Part shown: one piece after another, positions 12,866 through 20,452 of the stretch
Layout: the number at the start of each line of letters is the position of its first letter
How positions within the stretch are numbered: the stretch's first letter is position 1
DNA from: JBBDXA01 sp040902585
Lineage (GTDB): Bacteria; Planctomycetota; Phycisphaerae; Phycisphaerales; Phycisphaeraceae
Direction of reading: 5' to 3'
Assembly: GCA_040902585.1 (NCBI GenBank)
Contig: JBBDXA010000136.1
Coordinates: forward strand, 1-26,775
DNA: 26,775 bases
Translations under genes and position numbers: made by a program
The notes under the pieces: generated by a model
Seen by the model: the letters and a program-made list of their open reading frames with translations, nothing else
Database searches by the model: none
What the model was told of the DNA's origin: nothing

Positions 12866-14296
12866 TTGTTGGATCGTCGCGTGGTCGCCATTCTGTCACC
12901 CTTGTTGCTCGTCCTGCTGGCTGCGGCGGTGATGGTGGGTGTTGATCGATACCTCGTGTCGCGCGAGGCGCCGCTGGAGGCGCAGTTCCAGGCCATTCTT
13001 CGCGGCGCGACGGAAACGCTGGTCTGGCTGGCGGCTGCGTTCCTGATCAGCCGGGGCGTTGACGTCTTCCTCTGGCGTCGATTTGAAACCCGGCAGGAGC
13101 GGCCCGCGCCCAAGCTGCTCATCTCCGTGGTCCGCCTGCTGCTGGTGATCCTGACCATCGGCATCATCATCACCCTCGTCTTGCACCAACCGCTGACCGG
13201 CCTGGTCGTCTCCTCGGGCGTCGTCGGCGTCGTCCTCGGTTTCGCTCTCCAGCGAATGATCAGCGACTTTTTCTCAGGCATCGCGCTCTCGATGGAATCT
13301 CCTTTCCGCGCGGGGGACTGGATCGAAGTGGACGGCCAGGCAGGGCGCGTGGCTGAAACCAACTGGCGGGCCACACGCTTGGTCACGCTGGAACTCACCA
13401 CGGTCATCCTGCCCAACAGCTACATCGCCGAGCGCAAGTTAAAAAATTTCGGCCAGCATCCGGATGTGTTCCGCACCGAGGTCGGCGTCACGCTTGAGTT
13501 CAGCGTCGCGCCGCCTGATGCCAAGCGCGTTCTGCTCGCCGCGGTACGTGCGGTGGATGGCATTCTCACGGAGCCGCCGCCGGATGTAATGCTGGCGTCG
13601 TTCGGCGATACCGGCGCGAATTACCGCGTGCGATTTCACCTGACGAATTTTCGCAACGTCGATCTGACCAAGGACAAGGTCAACATATCCATTTCCCGGC
13701 AGCTCTGGCAGGCGGGCTACAACGTGCCGTACCCGAAGCGCGATGTGTATCACGCCGAGATGCCGCATCGTCAGATCAGCCGGCGGGACGAACGCGATGC
13801 ACTTCTGGCGCGAGTGGAAGTGTTTGAACCGCTGGAGGCGTTGGAACTGGGCGAGCTGGCGCGGGCGGTGGTGGAGCATCACTGCAAGACGGGCGATGAG
13901 GTGGTCGCACAGGGACAGGCGGGCGAATCGCTGTTCGTGGTGGTGGACGGTCTTCTGGAGGCGCGGGTGTTCAGTGATGGCGAGATGAAGCCGGTCGGTC
14001 GCATCGGCGCGGGAGAGTTTTTTGGCGAAATGTCACTGCTGACCGGTTCGCCTCGCGGGGCGACGGTGGTGGCGGTGACCGATGCGACGCTGTACGAACT
14101 GTCGCGCGAGGTGATTCAGCCGATCATCCTGCGCCGCCCGGCCGTGGCGGAAGCAATCAGTCACGTGGTCGCCCTGCGCCGCGTGCGCAACGACAAAGCC
14201 CTGCACGGCAGCGACGTGGCGACCCGCGCTCACCAGCAGCGCACTTTCGCCAGCGAACTGCTCTTCCGCATCCGCGGGTTCTTCGGCATGAAGTGA
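12866..14296 (+). CDS. MscS-family mechanosensitive channel with C-terminal cyclic nucleotide-binding domain
   Basis: Three membrane segments (about 6-28, 50-70, 85-107) lead to the MscS pore helix and beta domain: VGVVLGFALQRMISDFFSGI, then PFRAGDWIEVDGQAGRVAET and VILPNSYIAERKLKNF. Residues 320-430 form a cNMP-binding domain with the phosphate-binding cassette FGEMSLLTGSPRGATVVA (386-403). The combination resembles the ligand-gated bCNG channels, where cAMP rather than membrane tension gates the pore. TTG start at 12866 (or 12869) with AAGGA 6 or 9 nt upstream. It may act with the divergent antiporter in ion or turgor control. Confidence 0.92.
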   Translation: MLDRRVVAILSPLLLVLLAAAVMVGVDRYLVSREAPLEAQFQAILRGATETLVWLAAAFLISRGVDVFLWRRFETRQERPAPKLLISVVRLLLVILTIGIIITLVLHQPLTGLVVSSGVVGVVLGFALQRMISDFFSGIALSMESPFRAGDWIEVDGQAGRVAETNWRATRLVTLELTTVILPNSYIAERKLKNFGQHPDVFRTEVGVTLEFSVAPPDAKRVLLAAVRAVDGILTEPPPDVMLASFGDTGANYRVRFHLTNFRNVDLTKDKVNISISRQLWQAGYNVPYPKRDVYHAEMPHRQISRRDERDALLARVEVFEPLEALELGELARAVVEHHCKTGDEVVAQGQAGESLFVVVDGLLEARVFSDGEMKPVGRIGAGEFFGEMSLLTGSPRGATVVAVTDATLYELSREVIQPIILRRPAVAEAISHVVALRRVRNDKALHGSDVATRAHQQRTFASELLFRIRGFFGMK

Positions 14297-14363
14297 TTTT
14301 CCCTTGTCTTTCGCCTGTTTCTTTCCGCAGGCCGGACAAACGCGGCGCGATCGCGTTGTTTGA

Positions 14364-14369
14364 TATGAT
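14364..14369 (+). promoter_or_regulatory. Possible -10 box upstream of the membrane-anchored protein gene
   Basis: TATGAT is followed by GGCATCGC, which resembles the other -10 contexts in the window. It lies 64 nt before the ATG at 14434. Confidence 0.3.
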
Positions 14370-14433
14370 GGCATCGCGGCAGATGCATGCCGCGACACAC
14401 TCACCCGCAAGTCACATATTCGGAGCGAATCGC

Positions 14434-15492
14434 ATGGCTCGTCGATACGGCGCACAACGCGGCAATGCTGAGTACGAATCCGGCTACCGTCCCAAGAAGA
14501 GCAGCAGCGGACTCTGGATCGGCATAGGCATCTCCGGCGCGATCCTCATCCTCATCGTGGTCATCCTGCTCGTCACGCTGGGCGGGAACATCGGCAGGAC
14601 GACCCACTACAGCAGGGATTTCGTTCTGAAGAAACACGACATCTCCAGCTTCAACCGGGACCCGGCGAATAAGGATGCCGAGCCTGCCCGCCTGTCCCCG
14701 GTCGCCGAGGCCGGCTCCGGCGATGCCAGCAGCCAATTCGAGGCCCTGCTTCGGTACTACCAGGACAACCGGGCCGCGATCGATCCGGACGGCACCAGCG
14801 CGGAAGTCGGCGAGGCGATTCTGGATCACTTCATCAGCCTGCAACAGGCGGGCGCGGTGCCGGCCCGATCGTTCGATGGCGTCACTCCGATGTTGCCACA
14901 GGCGAAGCCGGATTTTGACGCGGCGCTGCTGAACATGGCGCTGGCGGGTATGAAGAGGGCCGCGGTTCTGCACGCGCGCCCCAACGACGAGTCCAAGCAG
15001 CGCGCCATGGATGCCGCCAAGGCCCTGTGGGTGCTGGGCCTGACCATGTATGAAAAAAGCAAGCGCGTGCCGCTTCGCACGATGGGCATGGAACTGATGC
15101 GGGCCGCGGGCACGGAGATTTTCAACTGGTCGGGCGATGGCACCGAATTGGGTGACGCGATCACGAAATGGGTCAACGCCATGAACAAGTTCGATGAAGA
15201 GTACTGGGGCCCCAAGTCGGCCGTGATCGGCACGCTGCGCTACGGCGAGCCGGACAGCCCGACGCTGGGCGATCTGGTGAACATCGCGCAGAATGATGAA
15301 GACCCGACGTGGCGTGTGGCGGCGACGCTGGAACTCGGCCGCGCCAAGTACTCCAGGCGCACCAGCCAGCAGGACCGCGCCTTGCAAGGCGTGATCAGTT
15401 CGCTTCAGAGCGACAAGGACCCCGCCGTCGCCGAGGCCGCGAGAGTGGCGGAGAAATACACCAAGTCCAACGTGCGCGGGCTGGGCAGTTGA
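14434..15492 (+). CDS. Single-pass membrane protein of unknown function
   Basis: The 352-residue protein has a basic N-terminus (MARRYGAQRG ... RPKKSSSG), one membrane helix (about residues 28-50: LWIGIGISGAILILIVVILL) and a large extracytoplasmic part. That part is alpha-helical, and its end (GDLVNIAQNDEDPTWRVAAT ... SLQSDKDPAVAEAARVAEKY) looks like HEAT-type repeats. The ATG at 14434 is preferred over the longer frame from 14293 because GGAG is 8 nt upstream. It lies 16 nt before the M48 peptidase gene on the same strand, so a shared envelope role is plausible. No known family recognised. Confidence 0.75.
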   Translation: MARRYGAQRGNAEYESGYRPKKSSSGLWIGIGISGAILILIVVILLVTLGGNIGRTTHYSRDFVLKKHDISSFNRDPANKDAEPARLSPVAEAGSGDASSQFEALLRYYQDNRAAIDPDGTSAEVGEAILDHFISLQQAGAVPARSFDGVTPMLPQAKPDFDAALLNMALAGMKRAAVLHARPNDESKQRAMDAAKALWVLGLTMYEKSKRVPLRTMGMELMRAAGTEIFNWSGDGTELGDAITKWVNAMNKFDEEYWGPKSAVIGTLRYGEPDSPTLGDLVNIAQNDEDPTWRVAATLELGRAKYSRRTSQQDRALQGVISSLQSDKDPAVAEAARVAEKYTKSNVRGLGS

Positions 15493-15496
15493 CGCA

Positions 15497-15502
15497 TAAC
15501 AT
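15497..15502 (+). promoter_or_regulatory. -10-like box of the M48 peptidase gene, leaderless
   Basis: TAACAT is followed by six bases (GTCCGC) and the ATG at 15509. No ribosome-binding site is present. No -35 box is visible, so readthrough from the upstream gene is an alternative. Confidence 0.35.
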
Positions 15503-15508
15503 GTCCGC

Positions 15509-17188
15509 ATGGCAATCCTGATTCTGCTCGTATTCATGGGCCTGTTCGTGCATGACGCGCTGGTGACGCCAGGCGGCCCGGGTCAGGCATCGGCCGTTCG
15601 CGACTGGCTTGCCGCCGGCTCTTCCGACGGCGTCCGTCTCGCCCTGATGATCGGGCCCAAGTTGTTCATCGCCGTGGTGTTCTCGCTGGCGTGCCGCGCG
15701 AGCAGGAGGAAGATGGCCGTCGTCGGTTCCCCCGCGCTGCGCAAGCTCGACCTGGTACAGGCGGCGTGCCGGTACCTGATGCTGGTCTCCTACTTCGTCG
15801 ATCTCTATGCACTGGGCGCGCTGGTGCGCCTGCGGCAGACGATCGGCGATCCCATATTGCTGGATGAGCTTCTCGTCATCGCGCCGACGCTGGCGCTCAA
15901 CGCGTGGATGTGGTGGGCGTACTACCCGATCGACGCGCGGATGCGTGCCGCCACGCTGATGGGCAGGCTCGACCGCGGCCAGCCGGTGCATGTCTGGTCG
16001 CGCGGGCAGTACATGCTTTCACAGGTGCGACACCAGTGGGCGCTCATGGGCCTGCCCCTGCTCATGCTCGTCGCGTGGTGGGAAACGGTGCGCATCATCA
16101 ATCCGAAAAGCGCGGACCTGGCCGTGGGCCTGATGCTCGGCGGCGCGCTGGTGGTCTTCATTTTCACGCCGCCGCTCATGCGCTACATCTGGGACACCGC
16201 GCCCCTTCCCAAGGGCGAACTGCGCGACCGGCTCATCGCCATGTGCGATCAGTACCGGGTGCGCGTGCGCGAACTGCTCCTGTGGCGAACCTTCGGCGGC
16301 ATGATCAACGGCGCGGTCATGGGCATGTTCGGCCCCGTGCGCTACATCCTCCTCACTGACGCCCTGCTCGAATCGATGCCCGCCAAACAGGTCGAAGCAG
16401 TCATGGCGCACGAGCTCGCCCATGTCCGCAAGCGGCATATCTTCTGGCTGCTGCTGGTGGCCGCGGCTTCGATGGAAGTCATGCGCCGCGCGATGACATG
16501 GTTGATCGAAGGCACGCTCGAAGGCATCGATGCGAGCGGAGCCGGCTCGTGGTTGCCCGCATCCGTTTCCGAGGCGCTCAAACACCCCGATGTCGCGGCA
16601 CTGGCGGCGACCGTCGTTTCCATCGTCGGCTGGTTCTTCATCTTCGGCTGGGTCTCGCGCCGCTTCGAACGACAAGCTGACACCTTCGCCGTCCAACACC
16701 TCTCCCGCCAATGGCACGATGAACAGGGATCTGGAGCACCATCCCGACAGGGTGGTGCTGAGGGCGAACGAATTCCCACATCCTCCCTCGCATCGGACAG
16801 TCGTGCGCCAACAGCACCACCCTGTCGCGATGGTGCTCTCCCCCCGCTGCCTGACGCCGACACACTCATCGCGCAACTTGAGGCCGGCCTCGCCACACTT
16901 CCACCCCCGCCCGCCTCGCGCGACGCGCGTGATCCTTCGCGCATCCCCGTCGCGGCCGCGGCCATCATGGAAGGCGCGCTGCAAAGCGTGGCTGACCTGA
17001 ACTGCATCCCCGTCGGCCGCAAGAGCTGGCGACATGGCTCCATCGCCTGGCGCCAGCAATACCTTCGCGAACTGGCCGGCAAACCCATCGACTCGACGGA
17101 GATCGATCAGCAGGTCAACCGCATCAAGCTCGCGGGACTTTGCATCGTCGTCATCGCCGTGGTGATGGGCGTGATGCAGATCGGCTGA
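15509..17188 (+). CDS. M48 family membrane metallopeptidase with a repeat element inserted in frame
   Basis: The protein is an integral-membrane zinc peptidase of the M48 (HtpX/Ste24) type. The zinc site is HELAH at 301-305 in AVMAHELAHVRKRH, with the third ligand Glu387 in RRFERQADTFAVQHL. Several membrane helices flank the site (about 45-60, 88-105, 120-140, 178-195, 205-222, 312-322, 365-382). Such enzymes degrade misfolded membrane proteins. At 559 residues it contains an oddity: residues 409-443 are the translation of a 105-bp palindromic element (16734-16838), a Gly/Ser/Pro/Arg-rich stretch just after the catalytic domain. The C-terminal domain resumes in frame. The next gene, dapF, begins 22 nt downstream. 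Confidence 0.88.
   Translation: MAILILLVFMGLFVHDALVTPGGPGQASAVRDWLAAGSSDGVRLALMIGPKLFIAVVFSLACRASRRKMAVVGSPALRKLDLVQAACRYLMLVSYFVDLYALGALVRLRQTIGDPILLDELLVIAPTLALNAWMWWAYYPIDARMRAATLMGRLDRGQPVHVWSRGQYMLSQVRHQWALMGLPLLMLVAWWETVRIINPKSADLAVGLMLGGALVVFIFTPPLMRYIWDTAPLPKGELRDRLIAMCDQYRVRVRELLLWRTFGGMINGAVMGMFGPVRYILLTDALLESMPAKQVEAVMAHELAHVRKRHIFWLLLVAAASMEVMRRAMTWLIEGTLEGIDASGAGSWLPASVSEALKHPDVAALAATVVSIVGWFFIFGWVSRRFERQADTFAVQHLSRQWHDEQGSGAPSRQGGAEGERIPTSSLASDSRAPTAPPCRDGALPPLPDADTLIAQLEAGLATLPPPPASRDARDPSRIPVAAAAIMEGALQSVADLNCIPVGRKSWRHGSIAWRQQYLRELAGKPIDSTEIDQQVNRIKLAGLCIVVIAVVMGVMQIG
16734..16838. repeat. 105-bp palindromic GAGCACC element inside the M48 gene (copy C)
   Basis: The left arm (16734-16759) is identical to the left arm of copy B. 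The right arm (16813-16838) reads AGCACCACCCTGTCGCGATG then GTGCTC. The spacer is 53 nt, as in copy B. At 105 nt it adds exactly 35 codons and has no stop in the peptidase frame. Confidence 0.88.
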
Positions 17189-17197
17189 ACATCCCGC

Positions 17198-17203
17198 TAT
17201 AAT
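17198..17203 (+). promoter_or_regulatory. TATAAT -10 box of dapF, leaderless
   Basis: A perfect TATAAT lies 6 nt (CCCGAC) before the ATG of dapF, inside the 21-nt gap after the M48 gene. It is nearly identical in context to the box of the MNT gene (GCTATAATCC). Confidence 0.55.
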
Positions 17204-17209
17204 CCCGAC

Positions 17210-18142
17210 ATGCGCTTCACCAAGATGCACGGCATCGGCAACGACTACGTTTACGTCAACGGCTTCATCGAGCAGGTCGCTGACCCCGCTGCCCTTGCGC
17301 CCATCATCGCCAACCGCCACACCGGCGTTGGCGGCGATGGACTCATCCTCGTCCTGCCGCCGACCGAAGGCACCGATGCGCACGTGCGCATGCGCATGTT
17401 CAATGCTGACGGCTCCGAATCCGAGATGTGCGGCAACGGCGTCCGCTGCGTCTGCAAGTTCGCCCATGACCGCGCGCTCTCCACCGCCAACCCCATGCGC
17501 ATTGAGACCGGTCGCGGCGTTCTCACGCTCAGCTACACCACCGATGCCCTGGGCATGGTCGATCACGTCACCGTCGACATGGGCGAGCCCATCCTCGAAC
17601 CCGCGAAGGTGCCCGTCGGCCTTCCCGACCTGAGACAGGTCGTCAATCACTCCATTCGCAATCTCATCGGCTGGCCGGCCAACCTGCCCGCGAGCTGGAT
17701 CAGCGACTGCGGCCTGGACCAGCGCATGACCTGCGTCTCCATGGGCAACCCGCACGTCATTTTCTTCTGCAAGGATGTCGCGAAGGTGCCGCTGGAATAC
17801 GTCGGCCCCGTCGTGGAGAACCATCCGGTGTTCCCACGCCGCATCAATGTTCACTTCGTTCAGGTCCACTCGCGCCATGAAGTCACCATGCGAACCTGGG
17901 AACGCGGCAGCGGCATCACCCTCGCCTGCGGCACGGGCGCTTCGGCTGTGTGCGCCGCCGGTGTCCTCACCGATCACACCGACCGCCTTATCCTCGCTCA
18001 CCTGCCCGGCGGCGACCTCACGCTCGAATGGAAGAAGAACAATCATCTGGAAATGACCGGTCCCGCGGCCGAAGTCTTCAGTGGCGAATGGAACGACCAC
18101 ACGAAAGACGCCACGAAGGAAAGCGAACCCGCCTGGGTCTAA
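17210..18142 (+). CDS. dapF: Diaminopimelate epimerase DapF
   Basis: DapF interconverts LL- and meso-diaminopimelate for lysine and peptidoglycan synthesis in the cytoplasm. The 310-residue protein starts with the typical FTKMHGIGNDYV and carries both catalytic cysteines: Cys74 in SEMCGNGVRC and Cys240 in LACGTGASAV. MGNPHVIFF and the ERGSG turn before the second Cys are also family motifs. It is somewhat longer than the usual 275-285 residues because of about 20 extra residues near 145-170 (RNLIGWPANLPASWISDCGL) and a C-terminal tail. No ribosome-binding site precedes the ATG; a TATAAT box 6 nt upstream points to a leaderless mRNA. Other lysine genes are not nearby. Confidence 0.96.
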   Translation: MRFTKMHGIGNDYVYVNGFIEQVADPAALAPIIANRHTGVGGDGLILVLPPTEGTDAHVRMRMFNADGSESEMCGNGVRCVCKFAHDRALSTANPMRIETGRGVLTLSYTTDALGMVDHVTVDMGEPILEPAKVPVGLPDLRQVVNHSIRNLIGWPANLPASWISDCGLDQRMTCVSMGNPHVIFFCKDVAKVPLEYVGPVVENHPVFPRRINVHFVQVHSRHEVTMRTWERGSGITLACGTGASAVCAAGVLTDHTDRLILAHLPGGDLTLEWKKNNHLEMTGPAAEVFSGEWNDHTKDATKESEPAWV

Positions 18143-18196
18143 CCCTCGCATGCCCCCCGTTTAGCCGTCGCACCGCAGGTGCACCCGCGGCGCCCA

Positions 18197-19252
18197 TTAT
18201 TCCTCCCCTCTCCCCATCTTCCGTCGCAAAAGCGATAAAAACACCGGCGCCCCCAGCAGTGCCGCGAACACGCCGATCGGAAAGCTCTTCTTCCGCAGCC
18301 AGGGAATCGGACATTGATCCGCCTGCATCCAGGCCGCGAGCGTGTCGGCTGACACGATGAGAATCGCTCCGAGCAGCGCGGAGGCGATGAGCAGCATACG
18401 ATTGCGCGGTCCGAACATGAGCCGGGCGATGTGCGGGCAGACCAGCCCGACGAACGCCACCGGCCCCGTCAACACCACACCGCCCGCCGCCAGCACCGCA
18501 GCCGTGACAAACAGCATGCCTTTTAGTCGCGGCAGATTCACGCCCAGACTGATCGCCTCGCTGTCGGAGAACATCGCCACATCCATCGCACTCGCCTTCA
18601 CGATGAGCAGCGACAGACCCGCGAACGTCGCGATGGTGATTACGATGAGTTCGATCGAACCGGCCGACTCTTCGATGTAGCCCTGCATCCAGCCCGCGAG
18701 CTGCGCCATGTCGCCAACGGTATTGAACTGGTAGAGGATCATGATGATCGCGCCGTTGACCGCGGTAAGCACGACGCCGGTGAGCAGCATGCCCAGCGGA
18801 TCGATGACGCCGCGCCGCCTGCCGGTGAGATAGACGATCCACAGTGAAGCGACCGCACCGAGCGTGGCGCCGACGTACATCTGCCCGAGCGTGTGGCCGA
18901 GCCACTTGCTGAGCATCTGCTGGCCGAGGAACCCCAGGGCCGCCCCGCTGGAAAGGCCGAGGATGAACGGCTCCGCCAGCGGGTTGCGCAATAGCCCCTG
19001 CAGCGCGACGCCGCTGGTCGCCAGCGCAACGCCCGCAACGATGCCGACGATGAGGCGCATCATGCGGATGAACAGGACCGAATCATTGCCGCCGGTGAAG
19101 TCCTTCGTGAAGACGCGGAAGAAGGCAGAGAACACATTGCCCTCGGGCCAGTGGTAGTCCACGCCGATCGACAGCCGCGCCCACGCCAGCGCGCAGAGTG
19201 CGATGGCGAGGAGCGACAGGATGAGCCAATACCTTCGGCGAGAACCGGTCAT
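18197..19252 (-). CDS. FecCD-family ABC transporter permease (iron siderophore/cobalamin type)
   Basis: The 351-residue protein is a polytopic permease of the BtuC/FecCD family: LRNPLAEPFILGLSSGAALG is the hallmark helix, followed by the DPLGMLLTGVVLTAVNGAI and AISLGVNLPRLKG cytoplasmic coupling segment, GPVAFVGLVCPHIARLMFG, and the end ADTLAAWMQ ... FPIGVFAALLGAPVFLSLL. It would move ferric-siderophore, haem or vitamin B12 across the inner membrane with a BtuD-like ATPase and a binding protein. Neither partner is in the window, so it is an orphan here. ATG at 19252 is preferred; a TACACT box lies 7 nt before it. The open frame upstream is antisense to folD and is not coding. Convergent with dapF. 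Confidence 0.93.
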   Translation of the reverse strand: MTGSRRRYWLILSLLAIALCALAWARLSIGVDYHWPEGNVFSAFFRVFTKDFTGGNDSVLFIRMMRLIVGIVAGVALATSGVALQGLLRNPLAEPFILGLSSGAALGFLGQQMLSKWLGHTLGQMYVGATLGAVASLWIVYLTGRRRGVIDPLGMLLTGVVLTAVNGAIIMILYQFNTVGDMAQLAGWMQGYIEESAGSIELIVITIATFAGLSLLIVKASAMDVAMFSDSEAISLGVNLPRLKGMLFVTAAVLAAGGVVLTGPVAFVGLVCPHIARLMFGPRNRMLLIASALLGAILIVSADTLAAWMQADQCPIPWLRKKSFPIGVFAALLGAPVFLSLLRRKMGRGEE

Positions 19253-19259
19253 GTCGCAC

Positions 19260-19265
19260 AGTGTA
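19260..19265 (-). promoter_or_regulatory. -10-like box of the FecCD permease gene
   Basis: On the minus strand TACACT is followed by seven bases (GTGCGAC) and the ATG at 19252, again leaving no room for a leader. The position directly abuts the repeat pair at 19271-19430. Confidence 0.35.
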
Positions 19266-19270
19266 GGACT

Positions 19271-19430
19271 CCCCTCCCTCTTAGGGAGGGGTTGGGGGAG
19301 GGTCGAGCGAACGAACGCCTGATCGGGCTCGGCGAAGTCCGCCGTCACTTGAACCCCAACTGCGTTCATCGCACGCGGCGATCTGTCAGCCCGACCCTCC
19401 CCTGGCCCCTCCCTAAGAGGGAGGGGAATC
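19271..19430. repeat. Inverted pair of GC-rich hairpins (CCCTCCC/GGGAGGG family)
   Basis: The left unit (19271-19305) reads CCCCTCCCTCTTAGGGAGGG then a GGGGGAGGG tail. The right unit (about 19388-19430) is its near-perfect reverse complement. About 82 nt lie between them. The pair sits between the divergent permease and folD genes. The right unit is identical over 43 bp to 26714-26756 on the opposite strand. Confidence 0.8.
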
Positions 19431-19456
19431 CGATCCACCACCCCCATGCTTTCCTC

Positions 19457-19462
19457 TATACT
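19457..19462 (+). promoter_or_regulatory. -10 box of folD, leaderless
   Basis: TATACT is followed by six bases (TCCCGC) and the ATG at 19469. No ribosome-binding site fits in between. Confidence 0.45.
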
Positions 19463-19468
19463 TCCCGC

Positions 19469-20344
19469 ATGAACACCACCGCCACGCTCATGGATGGGAA
19501 AGCGGTAGCCCAGCGGATTCTCGACCGCTGCGCCGTTCGCGTGAAAGAGATCACCGCCAAGACCGGCGTCACGCCCTGCCTCGCCACCGTGCTCGTCGGC
19601 AGCGATCCCGCCTCCGTCACCTACACGCAGATGAAACGCAAACGCTGCGAAGCCGTTGGCATGAAGTCCCGCAAGATCGAACTGCCTGAAACGACGACGA
19701 CCGAGCAACTCGTCGCTACCATCACGCAACTCGGCGCGGACGCGACCGTTCACGGCATCCTCCTGCAACACCCCGCGCCCAAACACATTCACGAACGCGA
19801 TGCCTTCGAAGCCATCCCCGCGCTCAAGGACGTGGACGGTGTCACCATCAACAGCTTCGGCGCGATATCCCTCGGTCACCCCGAGCGCGGCTACGGCTCC
19901 TGCACCCCCGCAGGCATCATGCGATTGCTCGAAGCGTACGACGTGAAACCCTCGGGCATGCACGCCGTCGTCATCGGGCGCAGTCCCATCCTCGGCAAAC
20001 CCATGGCCATGATGCTGCTCGGCGCCGACGCGACCGTCACGATCTGTCACTCGCGGACGAAGGAGCTCGCCAGCCTCGTCAAGCAGGCGGACATCGTGAT
20101 CGCCGCGGTCGGCCGGGCGCGGTTCGTCAAGGGTGACTGGATCAAACCCGGCGCGATCGTCATCGATGCGGGCTACAACGAAGGCAACGTCGGTGATGTG
20201 GACTTTGAACCCGCGGCCGAGAAGGCGTCGATGATCACACCCGTGCCCGGCGGCGTCGGCCCGATGACCATCGCCACGCTTATCGACCAGACCGCCATCG
20301 GCGCGGCAAGACAGCTTGGCGTCGCAGACGCCACAGAAGAGTGA
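19469..20344 (+). CDS. folD: Bifunctional methylenetetrahydrofolate dehydrogenase/cyclohydrolase FolD
   Basis: FolD oxidises 5,10-methylene-THF to methenyl-THF with NADP and hydrolyses it to 10-formyl-THF in the cytoplasm. The 291-residue length is normal. Motifs seen: VGSDPASVTYTQMKRKRCE (active-site Tyr and Lys), KDVDGVT, the Rossmann segment VVIGRSPILGKPMAMMLL, and the C-terminal PVPGGVGPMTIATL. One departure is LLQHPAP where most enzymes have VQLPLP. The ATG at 19469 aligns with the family N-terminus; the open frame further upstream is repeat sequence. Its TGA stop is directly followed by the 9-nt-period hairpin at 20345-20422. Confidence 0.96.
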   Translation: MNTTATLMDGKAVAQRILDRCAVRVKEITAKTGVTPCLATVLVGSDPASVTYTQMKRKRCEAVGMKSRKIELPETTTTEQLVATITQLGADATVHGILLQHPAPKHIHERDAFEAIPALKDVDGVTINSFGAISLGHPERGYGSCTPAGIMRLLEAYDVKPSGMHAVVIGRSPILGKPMAMMLLGADATVTICHSRTKELASLVKQADIVIAAVGRARFVKGDWIKPGAIVIDAGYNEGNVGDVDFEPAAEKASMITPVPGGVGPMTIATLIDQTAIGAARQLGVADATEE

Positions 20345-20422
20345 CCACGGATGGCACGGATGGCACGGATCAGGGATTGAAGAGTTCGATTCAGCCATCC
20401 GTGATATCCGTGCTATCCGTGG
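20345..20422. repeat. Hairpin with 9-nt-period arms directly after folD stop
   Basis: The left arm (20345-20370) is CCACGGATG, GCACGGATG, GCACGGAT. The reverse complement of the right arm (20397-20422) is CCACGGATA, GCACGGATA, TCACGGAT. The 26-nt arms differ at three positions only and enclose a 26-nt loop. The element fills the space between folD and the next gene and might act as a terminator. Its peptide (TDGTDGTD...) should not be annotated as a gene. Confidence 0.8.
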
Positions 20423-20452
20423 TTGAATCGCCTCGACTCGCAGGGATGCACA

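Noticed and set aside
16019..18151. Minus-strand open frame of about 710 codons
   Set aside because: It is antisense to the M48 peptidase and dapF, both certain genes.
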